Positions 8,164 to 17,786 of a stretch of DNA of 34,004 nt are shown here, piece by piece; position 1 is the first letter of the stretch, and every line of letters starts with the position of its first letter. This DNA is from Planctomycetes bacterium DG_23. GTDB taxonomy: Bacteria > Planctomycetota > DG-23. The stretch covers positions 1-34,004 of the forward strand of contig LIZR01000007.1 in the NCBI GenBank assembly GCA_001302825.1, written 5' to 3'. A program made the translations under genes and the position numbers. The notes under the pieces were generated by a model. That model was not told the origin of the DNA. It saw only the letters and a program-made list of their open reading frames with translations, and ran no database searches.

Positions 8164-9957
8164 TGGGGGACGGGTGAGTCGTCGCCAGATTAGAGCCAGA
8201 ACAATCCCCGCGATGGTCATAACCGAAAGCGCCGCACCTAATATCACGCTTGCGGGCAAGAAATAAAAAGTGAGCGCAAACTCTCCGCCTGCCACCTCGG
8301 CAGCAATAAGGCCCTCTTCGGAGAGGGCATTCGTCGTTTTGCCGCCTGCGAAAACTCGCCAACCACGGTAAAAATTTTGATTGAGGACGAGGAGGTCGCG
8401 CGAATCACTTCTGCCCTCTACTCTTATTTGGTTACAGGAGAAAAAGGTAATACGCGGGGTTTGCTGGGAATCTGACAAATACGCCTCGCCTCGATAATGA
8501 TCCCGATCTTGAGGAATGGCGCACCATTTGAGATGCAAGGGGTCGGAGGCATTGACAGAGCCCTGATTCTGGAGGAAATTAAGATACATACCCAGGGCCA
8601 GCCGACCCGGTAATTGACCGCCGAGTTTGGGGAGGGGCCCGGCATAGTACTTGGCCCACCCCTGGTGAAAAGGGGCTTCTTCGGTTGCTTCAGGCGGCTT
8701 AAAGGTAAATACCGGTGAAAGTAAAGTCCGATGCACCAGTATCAGGTCCAGAGTGACCAGCGCCACCAGGAAATACGCCAGGAAAAGTAAAACCAACTCC
8801 CTTTTTCTTCTGCCACAGCGGATGACAAAATCTATCGGTTTCCACAGGCCCTCCCCGCAAGTCAGGGCCATAACCAGAAGCACCAGAACAATAAAGCGAA
8901 AGGGCAGATGTATAGAAGCGAAAATGGGTGTCTCCGCCAACAGGCCATAAAGATATACCGGAGAATCGATGCCGAAGGAAATGACCAGGGCCACCATACC
9001 TGCGCAAAATAGCGGCCAGTTCTTCTTGATGAAAAAGTAGCACCCTATGGCAAATAAGAAAATGGGGATGACGCCTATGTAGGCATCGTATTCCCAGGAG
9101 CCGTATCGGCCCACGAAATCAGGCCTCAAGGTCTGGCCTCTTTTAAGCAGTGCCCGGGCCAGGACCTTAAAGCCGGAGCCGGAATAATCCTGTCCCACCG
9201 GGACTGCCCTGTGGAAAAACTCTACCATAGGGATAAGTTTCACGGCCGAAAGGCCCAGGGCCAGTAAAAGGATGAGCATCATTCGGCTTAAGGGGCGAAT
9301 CTTCTTTTCCCGGAAACAAAGGAAAAAACCATAAGCAAAAAGTAAAACCCCGGACCAGATAAGGGGATAAATGGCACCGGAGAAGAAAAGAAGCGTGCAG
9401 AGGGAAGCGGTAAACAATGAATAGATGGGCCGCTGGAGAGAATGCTCGTAGCAGATGACTATCCAGGGCAGAAGCAAGATGAAGGTATGGCCCAGGTGAC
9501 CCACGGCGAGATTCATCGCCATCCAACCATTCAGCCCCCAGAGAACTCCGACCAGTATTGCCCCGGGCCCTTTGATTTTATACTTCAGCGCCAGACTATA
9601 TGCCCCAAACATACCGAGGAAAAGAAGGGCCAGGACTATTATCTTCGAGCCCACCACCTCACCCCAGATAAGTACGGCCAGGAAAAAGGGGGAAAGAGAA
9701 TCTTCAAAGGTATGCGCGAAAAGAGGATTGCCGCCGTGCAGATAAGGGTTCCAGAGGGGGAGTTGACCAAATTTCAGGATACATCTGCGGGAGATGCCCA
9801 GCCAGGTCAACCACTGCGGCCAGTCGTGGATGCCTAAATTTGCTATGGGAGAAAATAGCGGCAGAAGATAAATAAAAGCCAAGAGTCCGAAGAAAACCAG
9901 CCCAAGCCACCTGCCCTTGAAAGCGTCTTTCATATCTTTTTTCTCTCTATCTGCCAT
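8152..9957 (-). CDS. YfhO-like polytopic membrane protein (putative GT-C glycosyltransferase)
   Basis: 601 aa; IHDWPQWLTWLGISRRCILKFGQLPLWNPYLHGGNPLFAH, LLLPWIVICYEHS, C-terminal FYRGWRVFAGGKTTNALSEEGLIAAEVAGGEFALTFYFLP resembling YfhO family. Stop overlaps the convergent 6556-8163 gene by 12 bp. Confidence 0.78.
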   Translation of the reverse strand: MADREKKDMKDAFKGRWLGLVFFGLLAFIYLLPLFSPIANLGIHDWPQWLTWLGISRRCILKFGQLPLWNPYLHGGNPLFAHTFEDSLSPFFLAVLIWGEVVGSKIIVLALLFLGMFGAYSLALKYKIKGPGAILVGVLWGLNGWMAMNLAVGHLGHTFILLLPWIVICYEHSLQRPIYSLFTASLCTLLFFSGAIYPLIWSGVLLFAYGFFLCFREKKIRPLSRMMLILLLALGLSAVKLIPMVEFFHRAVPVGQDYSGSGFKVLARALLKRGQTLRPDFVGRYGSWEYDAYIGVIPIFLFAIGCYFFIKKNWPLFCAGMVALVISFGIDSPVYLYGLLAETPIFASIHLPFRFIVLVLLVMALTCGEGLWKPIDFVIRCGRRKRELVLLFLAYFLVALVTLDLILVHRTLLSPVFTFKPPEATEEAPFHQGWAKYYAGPLPKLGGQLPGRLALGMYLNFLQNQGSVNASDPLHLKWCAIPQDRDHYRGEAYLSDSQQTPRITFFSCNQIRVEGRSDSRDLLVLNQNFYRGWRVFAGGKTTNALSEEGLIAAEVAGGEFALTFYFLPASVILGAALSVMTIAGIVLALIWRRLTRPPSSE

Positions 9958-11575
9958 ATACCAGTTGAACCAAATCCTGGGCCGTGGGATGCCGCTCAGG
10001 GTCTTTTCTGGTCATAACCAATATGCGCACCGGAAAACGAAAATCCAGATTATCCATCTCCCGCTGGACGATGATTTCATCTCGACTAACTTCCGGGAGA
10101 GGATAATCATTCTCTTGAGCCCAGTCCCGGAACCTGCGCAAATTATCTTTCGGGGTAAGGAAAAAGACTATGCGCTCAAGGTCCTCTTCTTCATATTCCA
10201 ACCACCTCAGGGTAGCGTGCAGACCTATAGAAGGGATGTTAGAGTAAGCGGTGAAATAGGCTCCAGTCGCATCAAGTGCTGGAGCGGGGAATACGGCCAG
10301 GGTGGCTTCATACTTCTGGGCCAGGGGAATGAAGGCCTTGCTCAGTGTAGTAAGGTCAATTTCCCCGGACTGGTGCCAATCCGAAAGGGGGATGGAAGAT
10401 TGGCTCACCCAGTAATGATTGAAATCTGCCGTGGCCTTTACCGAGAAAATGGCCATAGCCGCAAAGGTGAGCAAAATGAAGACGCGAACGGCTCGCAGAC
10501 GCTGCATTCGCGCCAGGCCCTGGTCCCAGAGAGTGCCTGCGAATACGCCCGCAAGGACACTGGCCGGCACAATGGCCACCGCATAGTGTCGCGGCAAACC
10601 GGCTGCCAAGAAAAAGGAGGCCCCCAAAATTATCCAGAAGGCCACCACAATGAGTTTGATAAATTCCTGCCGCACCTTTCCAAAGGCCAGAAGCACCCCC
10701 ACAGTCGCAAGGCATCCCGCGGCCGGCCCCATATAATCATAACCATATAGAATATCCGAGCCCCGAAGATGAGTAAACCAACCCAAGAAAAGTTCGGCGG
10801 CAAAGCCGGCGAAACTGAGGGGCGCAACATAACCGGAAGCGAGTTTATAGTCAAACCAGTTATGTCGCCAGTTCCAGTAAAAATTTGGACTCAATATTAC
10901 AAAGGCCAAAAGCAGGGAAAGGTAGATTTCTTTGCGCCTCAGCCAGCGGCGATACGACCGAGAGACCAAAAGAAAGACGAAGGCCGTGGGCACTAAAAAG
11001 AAAATGGTTTCCTTGGTCAATAGTCCCAGGCCCAGGACCACCCCGCTTAAGAGCACAAGTTTACGGCTATCCCGCTTCAAGCCCTGCCAGAAGACGAAAA
11101 GCCATAGCGTTGCCAGAAAGAGGTTAGCCAGTTCCTGGATGATATACTTGGTAAAAAGTATATGCACTTCACAAAGGCCGAGAAAGAGAGCGGCAAAGAT
11201 GGCCCCGACCCTGGAGGTGGCCTCTCGGGCAAGCCAATAAATGAGCAGGATATGGAAAGTGCCCAGGAGAAGATGGCCCAGGCGATAGCGGAAGGTTTCG
11301 CCCCGGGCTATGGGCGAAGCGGAATGAATTAGATAAATCATAACCGGGCCGTGGTCCGTGCTGTGTATGGGTAGGTTGATCCGTCCCGGAGTAATGGATA
11401 TGGTGTTGGCCAAGACTACCCCCTCCGGTTCATCATCAAAAAAGGGCAGCCAACTGCCGTAAAAGCGAAGCAGGAAGGAAAACACCACCACACCGGCCAG
11501 GACGAGCAGGTATCTCTTTGATTTTCCCCCGCCGGCAGTGCCATAGTCAGCAGTTTCTATTAAGCCTTCAGTCAT
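9947..11575 (-). CDS. GT-C/PMT_2 (ArnT-like) membrane glycosyltransferase
   Basis: 542 aa; LRFYGSWLPFFDDEPEGVVLANTISITPGRINLPIHSTDHGP; same architecture as the 19178, 20808 and 22606 ORFs. Confidence 0.83.
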   Translation of the reverse strand: MTEGLIETADYGTAGGGKSKRYLLVLAGVVVFSFLLRFYGSWLPFFDDEPEGVVLANTISITPGRINLPIHSTDHGPVMIYLIHSASPIARGETFRYRLGHLLLGTFHILLIYWLAREATSRVGAIFAALFLGLCEVHILFTKYIIQELANLFLATLWLFVFWQGLKRDSRKLVLLSGVVLGLGLLTKETIFFLVPTAFVFLLVSRSYRRWLRRKEIYLSLLLAFVILSPNFYWNWRHNWFDYKLASGYVAPLSFAGFAAELFLGWFTHLRGSDILYGYDYMGPAAGCLATVGVLLAFGKVRQEFIKLIVVAFWIILGASFFLAAGLPRHYAVAIVPASVLAGVFAGTLWDQGLARMQRLRAVRVFILLTFAAMAIFSVKATADFNHYWVSQSSIPLSDWHQSGEIDLTTLSKAFIPLAQKYEATLAVFPAPALDATGAYFTAYSNIPSIGLHATLRWLEYEEEDLERIVFFLTPKDNLRRFRDWAQENDYPLPEVSRDEIIVQREMDNLDFRFPVRILVMTRKDPERHPTAQDLVQLVYGR

Positions 11576-13539
11576 CCTGCGTCCCCCCCGCTGCGCAAAG
11601 AGCGAATTTCTTCCAGTTTGCCCCGCGCCGGACGGTGGTTGGGATATATTTTCAGTATGCGATTAAAGGCGTCCTCAGCCTCTTTGTAGCGACCTTGAAT
11701 TAGGTAGCATTCGCCCAGTTCCATCAGGGCGTCTGTATCGTCAGGGTCCCGGGAGATTATGCGCTGGAGTTCTCTTTGGGCCCGACCAAGCATCCCCTTC
11801 TCCTTATAGGCCAGCGCTAACTTGTAGCGGACCGCGGAAGAATCCGGGTCGAGCGCCACATTTATCCTTTGGGCAGCGATACCGCTAATCCAAATCCAGC
11901 CCAATCCGCAGAATACCGCCGCGATATAAACTGCCACCCAGATAAGTTTTCTTTTGCTAAAGAGAAATGTGCGCGCGGCCACTATGGCCGCGGTAAAAAC
12001 GAACGGGGTCACATAATGCACCCGCTTATTGCGGGAGGCCAGGATGATAAGAAAATAGGCGATGAAGGTGAAGGAAAATAGGCGGGCGATTTTGTCTTTT
12101 TTGGGGAGAAAGAAAAATATGCTCAAAAAAACCGGGCCGTAGAGAAACCAGTTCAGGAAACTGATGGTGTTGGCCACCGTGACCTTAGGCTCCGGCGTTA
12201 GACCCGATGGCGGCGGGCCAATGAGGCCAAAGTGATCGAACCTGACCATTACTTCGTATTTCACCGTTTCCAAAAAAACGGCCAAATTCCCCTGAGCGGC
12301 ACTTGCGCAAAGGATGAATACGAAAAAAAGCACCAGGAGGGCCAGATACTCCCCGTAGGCTCGAAGGGCTGGCCTCCGACTCGCTTTATCTAAAAGCAGA
12401 TGGAAAAACAAACCAACACTTATTACCAAGACCCCTGCATATCTGAAAAGAGCGGCCAGAAGTGCATAAACTACAAAAAGGCGAAATTCACCCTTGATTA
12501 GAAAACCGAAGGTAAGAAGTAAGGTAAGGACAAAAAGATGAGTGGGAAAAACTATGGTGCTGGGGTCGCTCTCGTGGAGAAAAAAATAACCGAAAATAGT
12601 GATGACCAGGATGAGAACGGCCGGCTGTGACCCCAGGGCCACCTTTTTGCTTTGTCCGCCTGGCTCCTGACCAAGAGCATCTTCTTTTTGAAAAAGAACT
12701 ATACTCAAGGCCACGAGGCTCGCCACATAGATGAAGGCCACAGAAGTTATACTCACTGCGCCGAAGGCATCCCCGAGAAATAGAAGCGCAAAGAGGTTGA
12801 AATAAGAGTGAAGAGGAGGGTTCACTACCGGAAAGCCGAATCTATCGGCATATTCCAGGTGCCAGTGAGGCAGCAGATGAGCCTTCAGGCTTTGGGCCAG
12901 ACCGAAGCGTTCATCGAGGTCCCAGCGACTGAGCGGGTCTCCGGAAATGGTCTTTCCCCCACTAAGGGCCGTGTCCAGCGCGGCAGAGGAAAGCATCTCC
13001 TGCGAGAAGACACCCAGACAAAGCAAAGTGGCAAAGCCAAAGGCAATATAAGGTACCGCTGACTTAAAAGACCAACGGAAGCGAATGTTCCCTTTGGCTT
13101 TTCTTGCCGCCAGAATGAGACCGAGAGCCACCACAGCAGCATCGAGCCCGAGAAAAGAAGACCGAGCAAGCGGCGAGGACGAGACTATCTTGAAGATAGT
13201 AGTGGCGGCAATAAGAAGCGCGACATTTAGAGGAAATGCCCAGGCCACGATGCGGGAAAAATGAACATCTTTCCCCGCGGGCCATAGCGCCAGAACCCAG
13301 ATAAATCCCGGGAGAATAAAGGCCAGGATAAGCGTAGCAACAACGGCAGATATTTTTAGCGACAAAGAAAAAATGGCACTATCAGGTGCATCCGGGCCGA
13401 ATACCACCGAGGCCTTGGCCCCCGGCGTGGCCATCCGGGAAAGGCCCATTATCGAAAGCCCGTAGACACCGAATAAGCCCAAAGAGCAAAGGGCCACTAT
13501 GACCAGAGCCTTCTTTCTGGAGATACTTTTCAAGACCAA
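11572..13539 (-). CDS. Polytopic membrane protein (PMT-like) with C-terminal TPR repeats
   Basis: 655 aa; about ten hydrophobic segments followed by SSAVRYKLALAYKEKGMLGRAQRELQRIISRDPDDTDALMELGECYLIQGRYKEAEDAFNRILKIYPNHRPARGKLEEI, i.e. TPRs. Confidence 0.75.
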   Translation of the reverse strand: MVLKSISRKKALVIVALCSLGLFGVYGLSIMGLSRMATPGAKASVVFGPDAPDSAIFSLSLKISAVVATLILAFILPGFIWVLALWPAGKDVHFSRIVAWAFPLNVALLIAATTIFKIVSSSPLARSSFLGLDAAVVALGLILAARKAKGNIRFRWSFKSAVPYIAFGFATLLCLGVFSQEMLSSAALDTALSGGKTISGDPLSRWDLDERFGLAQSLKAHLLPHWHLEYADRFGFPVVNPPLHSYFNLFALLFLGDAFGAVSITSVAFIYVASLVALSIVLFQKEDALGQEPGGQSKKVALGSQPAVLILVITIFGYFFLHESDPSTIVFPTHLFVLTLLLTFGFLIKGEFRLFVVYALLAALFRYAGVLVISVGLFFHLLLDKASRRPALRAYGEYLALLVLFFVFILCASAAQGNLAVFLETVKYEVMVRFDHFGLIGPPPSGLTPEPKVTVANTISFLNWFLYGPVFLSIFFFLPKKDKIARLFSFTFIAYFLIILASRNKRVHYVTPFVFTAAIVAARTFLFSKRKLIWVAVYIAAVFCGLGWIWISGIAAQRINVALDPDSSAVRYKLALAYKEKGMLGRAQRELQRIISRDPDDTDALMELGECYLIQGRYKEAEDAFNRILKIYPNHRPARGKLEEIRSLRSGGDAG

Positions 13540-13586
13540 TCCTCACACCACGCACCCGCCTGGCTGCCCCGCTTATCTAATATATT

Positions 13587-13614
13587 ATTATAAGACCTCA
13601 CCGACTGCTGTCAA
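13587..13614 (-). promoter_or_regulatory. Consensus sigma-70 promoter driving the leftward 13539-8152 operon
   Basis: Minus strand TTGACA (13614-13609), 16-bp spacer, TATAAT (13592-13587), about 50 bp upstream of the 13539 start. Confidence 0.8.
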
Positions 13615-13699
13615 GGTCTCGTGGCCGGAAGGCGCGGAAGAAAGTTTGTGCCTGGGCGGGACTAAACAGTCTGGATTTGCGAAAAGAATAAGAAGTTCC

Positions 13700-14371
13700 T
13701 CAGGATTTTTGCGGTGAGAAATCAAAGACTATGAGGAAAAAACTTCCCCATAGCCTTTTCTTGATGGAGATGTAGTTTGCTCCTGTCTGCTGTAGCATCT
13801 GGCGGAGGCTTTTGGGAACATAAGAAATCCCCAGAGAGAAGGCCGGACTGAATACGGCACCAAAAGACTTATCCTTCGGGAGCCCCAGAAAAACGAAGTT
13901 GCCAATGCGCAAGGCGGAATAAAGCCGGGCCACGAGGCTGCGAGGATTCTGCTCAAGGAATATGCCCACCGCGTCCTTCTTCATCACCCGTTTTATCTCG
14001 GCCAAACCTTCAAGGGGCTTGTTCCAATAGCACAGGGTGACTTTGCCCATTACGCAATCAAAAACATCCTCACGAAAAGGAAGTTTCTCCACATCGCCGA
14101 CCAGGAAATAGCCCCGCTGGCTGGCTCCTGATTTCTCAGAGGCCAGTCGAATTAAGAGCTCATTTTTGTCCAAGCCACAAACTAAACTGCCCGGCAAAAG
14201 TTCCCTAATTCTAATTGCTGCCGTGCCCGTCCCTGTGCCCACATCAAGAATCCTTTTTGCTCTTCTGCCTGTGAGATGTCGCCTGACAGTACGCACAAAA
14301 GCGCGCATCACAAACCAATGATAACGCCTGTAGCGCTTATCCATTTTATTCAAGCGTTCATAGATGTCCAT
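13700..14371 (-). CDS. Class I SAM-dependent methyltransferase
   Basis: 223 aa; RILDVGTGTGTAAIRIRELL (motif I), VCGLDKNELLI, FLVGDVEKLPFREDVFDCVMGKVTLCYW, LAEIKRVMKKDAVGIFLE. Confidence 0.9.
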   Translation of the reverse strand: MDIYERLNKMDKRYRRYHWFVMRAFVRTVRRHLTGRRAKRILDVGTGTGTAAIRIRELLPGSLVCGLDKNELLIRLASEKSGASQRGYFLVGDVEKLPFREDVFDCVMGKVTLCYWNKPLEGLAEIKRVMKKDAVGIFLEQNPRSLVARLYSALRIGNFVFLGLPKDKSFGAVFSPAFSLGISYVPKSLRQMLQQTGANYISIKKRLWGSFFLIVFDFSPQKS

Positions 14372-14414
14372 TTCGACCTTCAGCCTTCGAGCCAGACTAC
14401 CGGGCTTTCCTGTT

Positions 14415-15782
14415 TTATCTGAAATAAGAAAGAAAAAGCCTGAGTTGGCCGGGCAGGGAACTCAAGCGACCATACCTCATTCTATCCAGGATATATCGCG
14501 GACGCAAATAGAATTCCTTCAGCCCCCGGCGCACCATTTTTTTCAAGAAATCAAGCGAGTGTTCTTTTACGAAAACTTCCGGGAAAAGTTGTGCCGGGTC
14601 GGCTTCTCCGATGCCCGGCTCGCCCATCATCTCGGCAAATTTGGTGCCTGGATAGGGAATGGCAAAGTGAAAAGCGGCGTAGGTGGGGCCCAGCCGTTTG
14701 GCAATCTCAATGGTGGCCTCCATATCCTCCCGGGTCTCCGAAGGAAACCCGAACATAAAGAAGAGCAACACCTCAATGCCGCTTTTCTTTATGAGGCGCA
14801 CGCCTTCTTCCAGGGCCTGGAGTGTCGCGCCCTTATTAATGAGTTTCATTATCCTCTGGCTGCCGGTCTCTATGCCGGAGTGAATGAGCCTGCAGCCGGC
14901 CTTACGCATCGCCTCCAGTATCTCGCCGTCAACTTTGTCCGCCCGGGTCTGGCAGCACCAGCGGAAATCGTAGTCCTTTTTCGCCAGGTAGCGCGAGACC
15001 TCCATCACGAAATCCCTGTCCAGCGTAAATTCCAGGTCGAAGAAATAGCCGGTCTTAACCCCATAGCGGGTGATGGCGGTATCCACTTCTTTTAGAAAAT
15101 GGGATGTGGGCTTTTTGCGGATCCTGGTGCCATACATCACCTTGGCACAGAATATACAACCAAAGGGACAGCCGCGGGTAGCCTCAAAAAGGACGAAGGG
15201 CCTACCCAATATCTCATAGAAATATCTCTTGAGGGGGAAAAGCCCGTAGGCCGGGATGGGGAGGCTGGACAAGTCCAGGGGCTCTGCGAGAGGGGTGTTG
15301 ATTATTTCGCCGTCGCCGTGCGACCTGAAGGTAACTCCGGCGATTTCGGCGAGCCGCTGCTTGCGGCTTATCTCCAGGACCGCCTTTTCCGGCTCACCGC
15401 GGATAACCCCGGTGGCCGAGGTGAATTCCAACACTTCTTTCGGAAAGACCGTGCCGTGATAACCCATAACATAGACTTCCGAAGCAACTTCTCTTATGGC
15501 GCGGGTCACATCAAGGAAAGGCCGAATGTCCGTGTTGGGGCACTGCCAGCGGTCAAGGCCGGAGGAGGTTATGAAGACCTTATCTGCGCCGGATATGCGC
15601 CGGGCCACCTCCTCCGGGCGTAGGCGCTCGGCCTGGGCATCGACCACCTTCACCTCAATGCCCTCTTGAAGAAGTAGCGCGGCCGCATTAGCCAGCGAGA
15701 GGGGAAACCAGATACGATTGTAGGTGGCCTCAAGATAGGTTATGGGATAATACCAGCAAGGCCTGACCAGTGCTACTTTCAA
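14415..15782 (-). CDS. B12-binding-type radical SAM protein
   Basis: 455 aa; CPFGCIFC (CxxxCxxC), N-terminal Rossmann-like region with PLSLANAAALLLQEGIEVKVVDAQAERL, SGIETGSQRIMKLINKG, FFMFGFPSETREDMEATIE. Confidence 0.92.
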   Translation of the reverse strand: MKVALVRPCWYYPITYLEATYNRIWFPLSLANAAALLLQEGIEVKVVDAQAERLRPEEVARRISGADKVFITSSGLDRWQCPNTDIRPFLDVTRAIREVASEVYVMGYHGTVFPKEVLEFTSATGVIRGEPEKAVLEISRKQRLAEIAGVTFRSHGDGEIINTPLAEPLDLSSLPIPAYGLFPLKRYFYEILGRPFVLFEATRGCPFGCIFCAKVMYGTRIRKKPTSHFLKEVDTAITRYGVKTGYFFDLEFTLDRDFVMEVSRYLAKKDYDFRWCCQTRADKVDGEILEAMRKAGCRLIHSGIETGSQRIMKLINKGATLQALEEGVRLIKKSGIEVLLFFMFGFPSETREDMEATIEIAKRLGPTYAAFHFAIPYPGTKFAEMMGEPGIGEADPAQLFPEVFVKEHSLDFLKKMVRRGLKEFYLRPRYILDRMRYGRLSSLPGQLRLFLSYFR

Positions 15783-15804
15783 TCAATGCTTCTCCAAGTC
15801 TAAC

Positions 15805-16551
15805 TTATTTCACACCTAACCAAAGTCGCAGACGCAACTTCGCCAAAGCATATGAGTCCTGGAAGATATCCTTCACGATGCGTACGGTGGTCTCCAGGTC
15901 TTCTATCCATTCCACAGGTATCTCCCCAATCTTAAATCCCCGGCGCTCGGCCATCACCAATAGTTCGGTGTCAAAGAACCACCTGGGGTCGTGAAGTAAA
16001 GGGCGCAGTGTGTGCAGGGCCCGGGCGGTAAGGAACTTGAAGCCGCACTGGGCATCGGAGAAGTGAATGCCGAAGATCAGGTGCACTAAAAGATTATATC
16101 CCCGGGATAAAATCTCCCTTTTGAGAGAGCGGGTGATGCGAGAACCCGGAATGAGCCGAGAGCCGATGACTACATCTGCTCCCTGGGTCACCAATTCCAG
16201 GGCCTCCGGCAAGTGCTTCAAGTTCGTGGATAAATCCACATCCATATAGCCCACCACATCCGCTTTGCTCTGGCCCCAGGCAAATTTGAGCGCCCGGCCT
16301 CGGCCCTTCTGCTCCAGGCGGGTATAAGAAATCCTGGGGAATTTCTCCATTAAGGCCTGGGCTTCCGCCGGCGTGGAATCCGTGGAGGCGTTATCGGCTA
16401 TCACTATGCGCCAGTCGCAATCCGCCTCTTTTCCCAGAAAATGGTGAAGCCGGCGAATGTTCACCGGCAGGTCTTTTTCTTCATTATATACCGGAACTAT
16501 TATGTCCAGAGTAAAATGGCGCCCGCCCAAACTTTTGCTTTCGCCGCTCAT
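15805..16551 (-). CDS. GT2 glycosyltransferase, dolichyl/polyprenyl-phosphate hexose synthase type
   Basis: 248 aa; DIIVPVYNEEKDLP, IADNASTDSTP, GYMDVDLSTNLKHLPEAL, GSRLIPGSRITRSLKREILSRGYNLLVHLIFGIHFSDAQCGFKF (ALG5/DPG-synthase-like). Confidence 0.92.
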   Translation of the reverse strand: MSGESKSLGGRHFTLDIIVPVYNEEKDLPVNIRRLHHFLGKEADCDWRIVIADNASTDSTPAEAQALMEKFPRISYTRLEQKGRGRALKFAWGQSKADVVGYMDVDLSTNLKHLPEALELVTQGADVVIGSRLIPGSRITRSLKREILSRGYNLLVHLIFGIHFSDAQCGFKFLTARALHTLRPLLHDPRWFFDTELLVMAERRGFKIGEIPVEWIEDLETTVRIVKDIFQDSYALAKLRLRLWLGVK

Positions 16552-17786
16552 CCGGCCACCTCTTTCACCGCCTGCACGATGTAGTCCAGGTTCTCACGAG
16601 AGAGATTTACATTATTGGGAATCTCTACAGACTTCGCTGGCAGGCTCTCTGCCACCGGACAGGATTTGGCTTCCCCTGCGAAGATATCGAGCCGGTTACA
16701 GGCGCACATATCATCCCGCTGCGTATCCACGCCCCTCTTAAGAAGTCTCTGCCGAAACTCTCCTGAGTTCTCTACCAGCACTCTGAAATACAGGTATATG
16801 TGCTCACCCCTGGCCGAAGGTACAACAACTCCCGGCGTACCCTCCAGGGCCTGGCAAAGATAAGCACCATTCTGGGCCAGCGATGCATTCACTCCATCCA
16901 CGCGCTTCAGTTGTTCCAGGCCAGCGCGGGCTTGAAAATTAGGCATCTTCTGCCGCCAGTGGGGCGGAAACTCCTCCGGCAAAATGACCTCTTCCTCTAC
17001 ACTTCGGTCCGCCCAGTCCGAACGCAGGAGGGATAAAAGACGAAGCAGGGGATAGGTGGTAAAGGGAAATATCTTCGGACGGGTGAGAAGGTAAGCCAGA
17101 AGTCCTTTGACCACCGATTTCATCGCGAAAAATTTTGAGGGCAAACGAAATTCACTCTCCAGACCCCTCACCTTGTCGGCCAACTCCCTGTCGTCGGTGG
17201 TGAGCATTCCTCCCCCGAAAGAAGGCATATTCTTCCCTATGCTGAAACTGAATAGGCCCATCTTTCCCCAGGCGCCCACCTTCTTTTCCTGAACTGACGC
17301 CCCCAGAGAATGGGCGCAATCTTCTATCACAAAAAGACCGCCTCTTTGGGCGATATGGGCAATTTTTTCCATATCCGCCGGCTGGCCGAAGATGTGGGTG
17401 ACGATGATGGCCCGGGTGCGCGGGGTTATCTCGGCCTCGATGAGTTTGGGATCTATGTTGAATGTATCGCTTTCTACATCCACAAATACCGGTTTTGCCC
17501 CGGCCAGTTTCACCATAATAGGCATAGCGTGGAAGGTATATGCCGGCAAGATTATCTCATCGCCATCTTCCAGAGCCAGCGCCTTAAGTCCCAGCCAAAG
17601 CCCCAGCCGCGCCGAAGCCACGGCCACGGCATTTTTCACTCCTATGTAAGAGGCAAAGGTCTCCTCCAGCCGGCGAACTTCCTCACCCTCCAGGAGACTC
17701 CCCTTTATGAGGCTTTGAAAGAAAGCGGCAAATGCCCCGGGGCTTAAGTTTATCATATGTCTTGAGTAAGCCCGCATAGATTTCAT
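16548..17786 (-). CDS. DegT/DnrJ/EryC1/StrS (ArnB-like) PLP-dependent sugar aminotransferase
   Basis: DEIILPAYTFHAMPIMVKLAGAKPVFVDVESDTFNIDPKLIEAEITPRTRAIIVTHIFGQPADMEKI, VIEDCAHSLGA, FSFSIGKNMPSFGGGMLTTDD. Start moved from 17912 to ATG 17786, which gives ATGA overlaps with both neighbours. Confidence 0.92.
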   Translation of the reverse strand: MKSMRAYSRHMINLSPGAFAAFFQSLIKGSLLEGEEVRRLEETFASYIGVKNAVAVASARLGLWLGLKALALEDGDEIILPAYTFHAMPIMVKLAGAKPVFVDVESDTFNIDPKLIEAEITPRTRAIIVTHIFGQPADMEKIAHIAQRGGLFVIEDCAHSLGASVQEKKVGAWGKMGLFSFSIGKNMPSFGGGMLTTDDRELADKVRGLESEFRLPSKFFAMKSVVKGLLAYLLTRPKIFPFTTYPLLRLLSLLRSDWADRSVEEEVILPEEFPPHWRQKMPNFQARAGLEQLKRVDGVNASLAQNGAYLCQALEGTPGVVVPSARGEHIYLYFRVLVENSGEFRQRLLKRGVDTQRDDMCACNRLDIFAGEAKSCPVAESLPAKSVEIPNNVNLSRENLDYIVQAVKEVAG

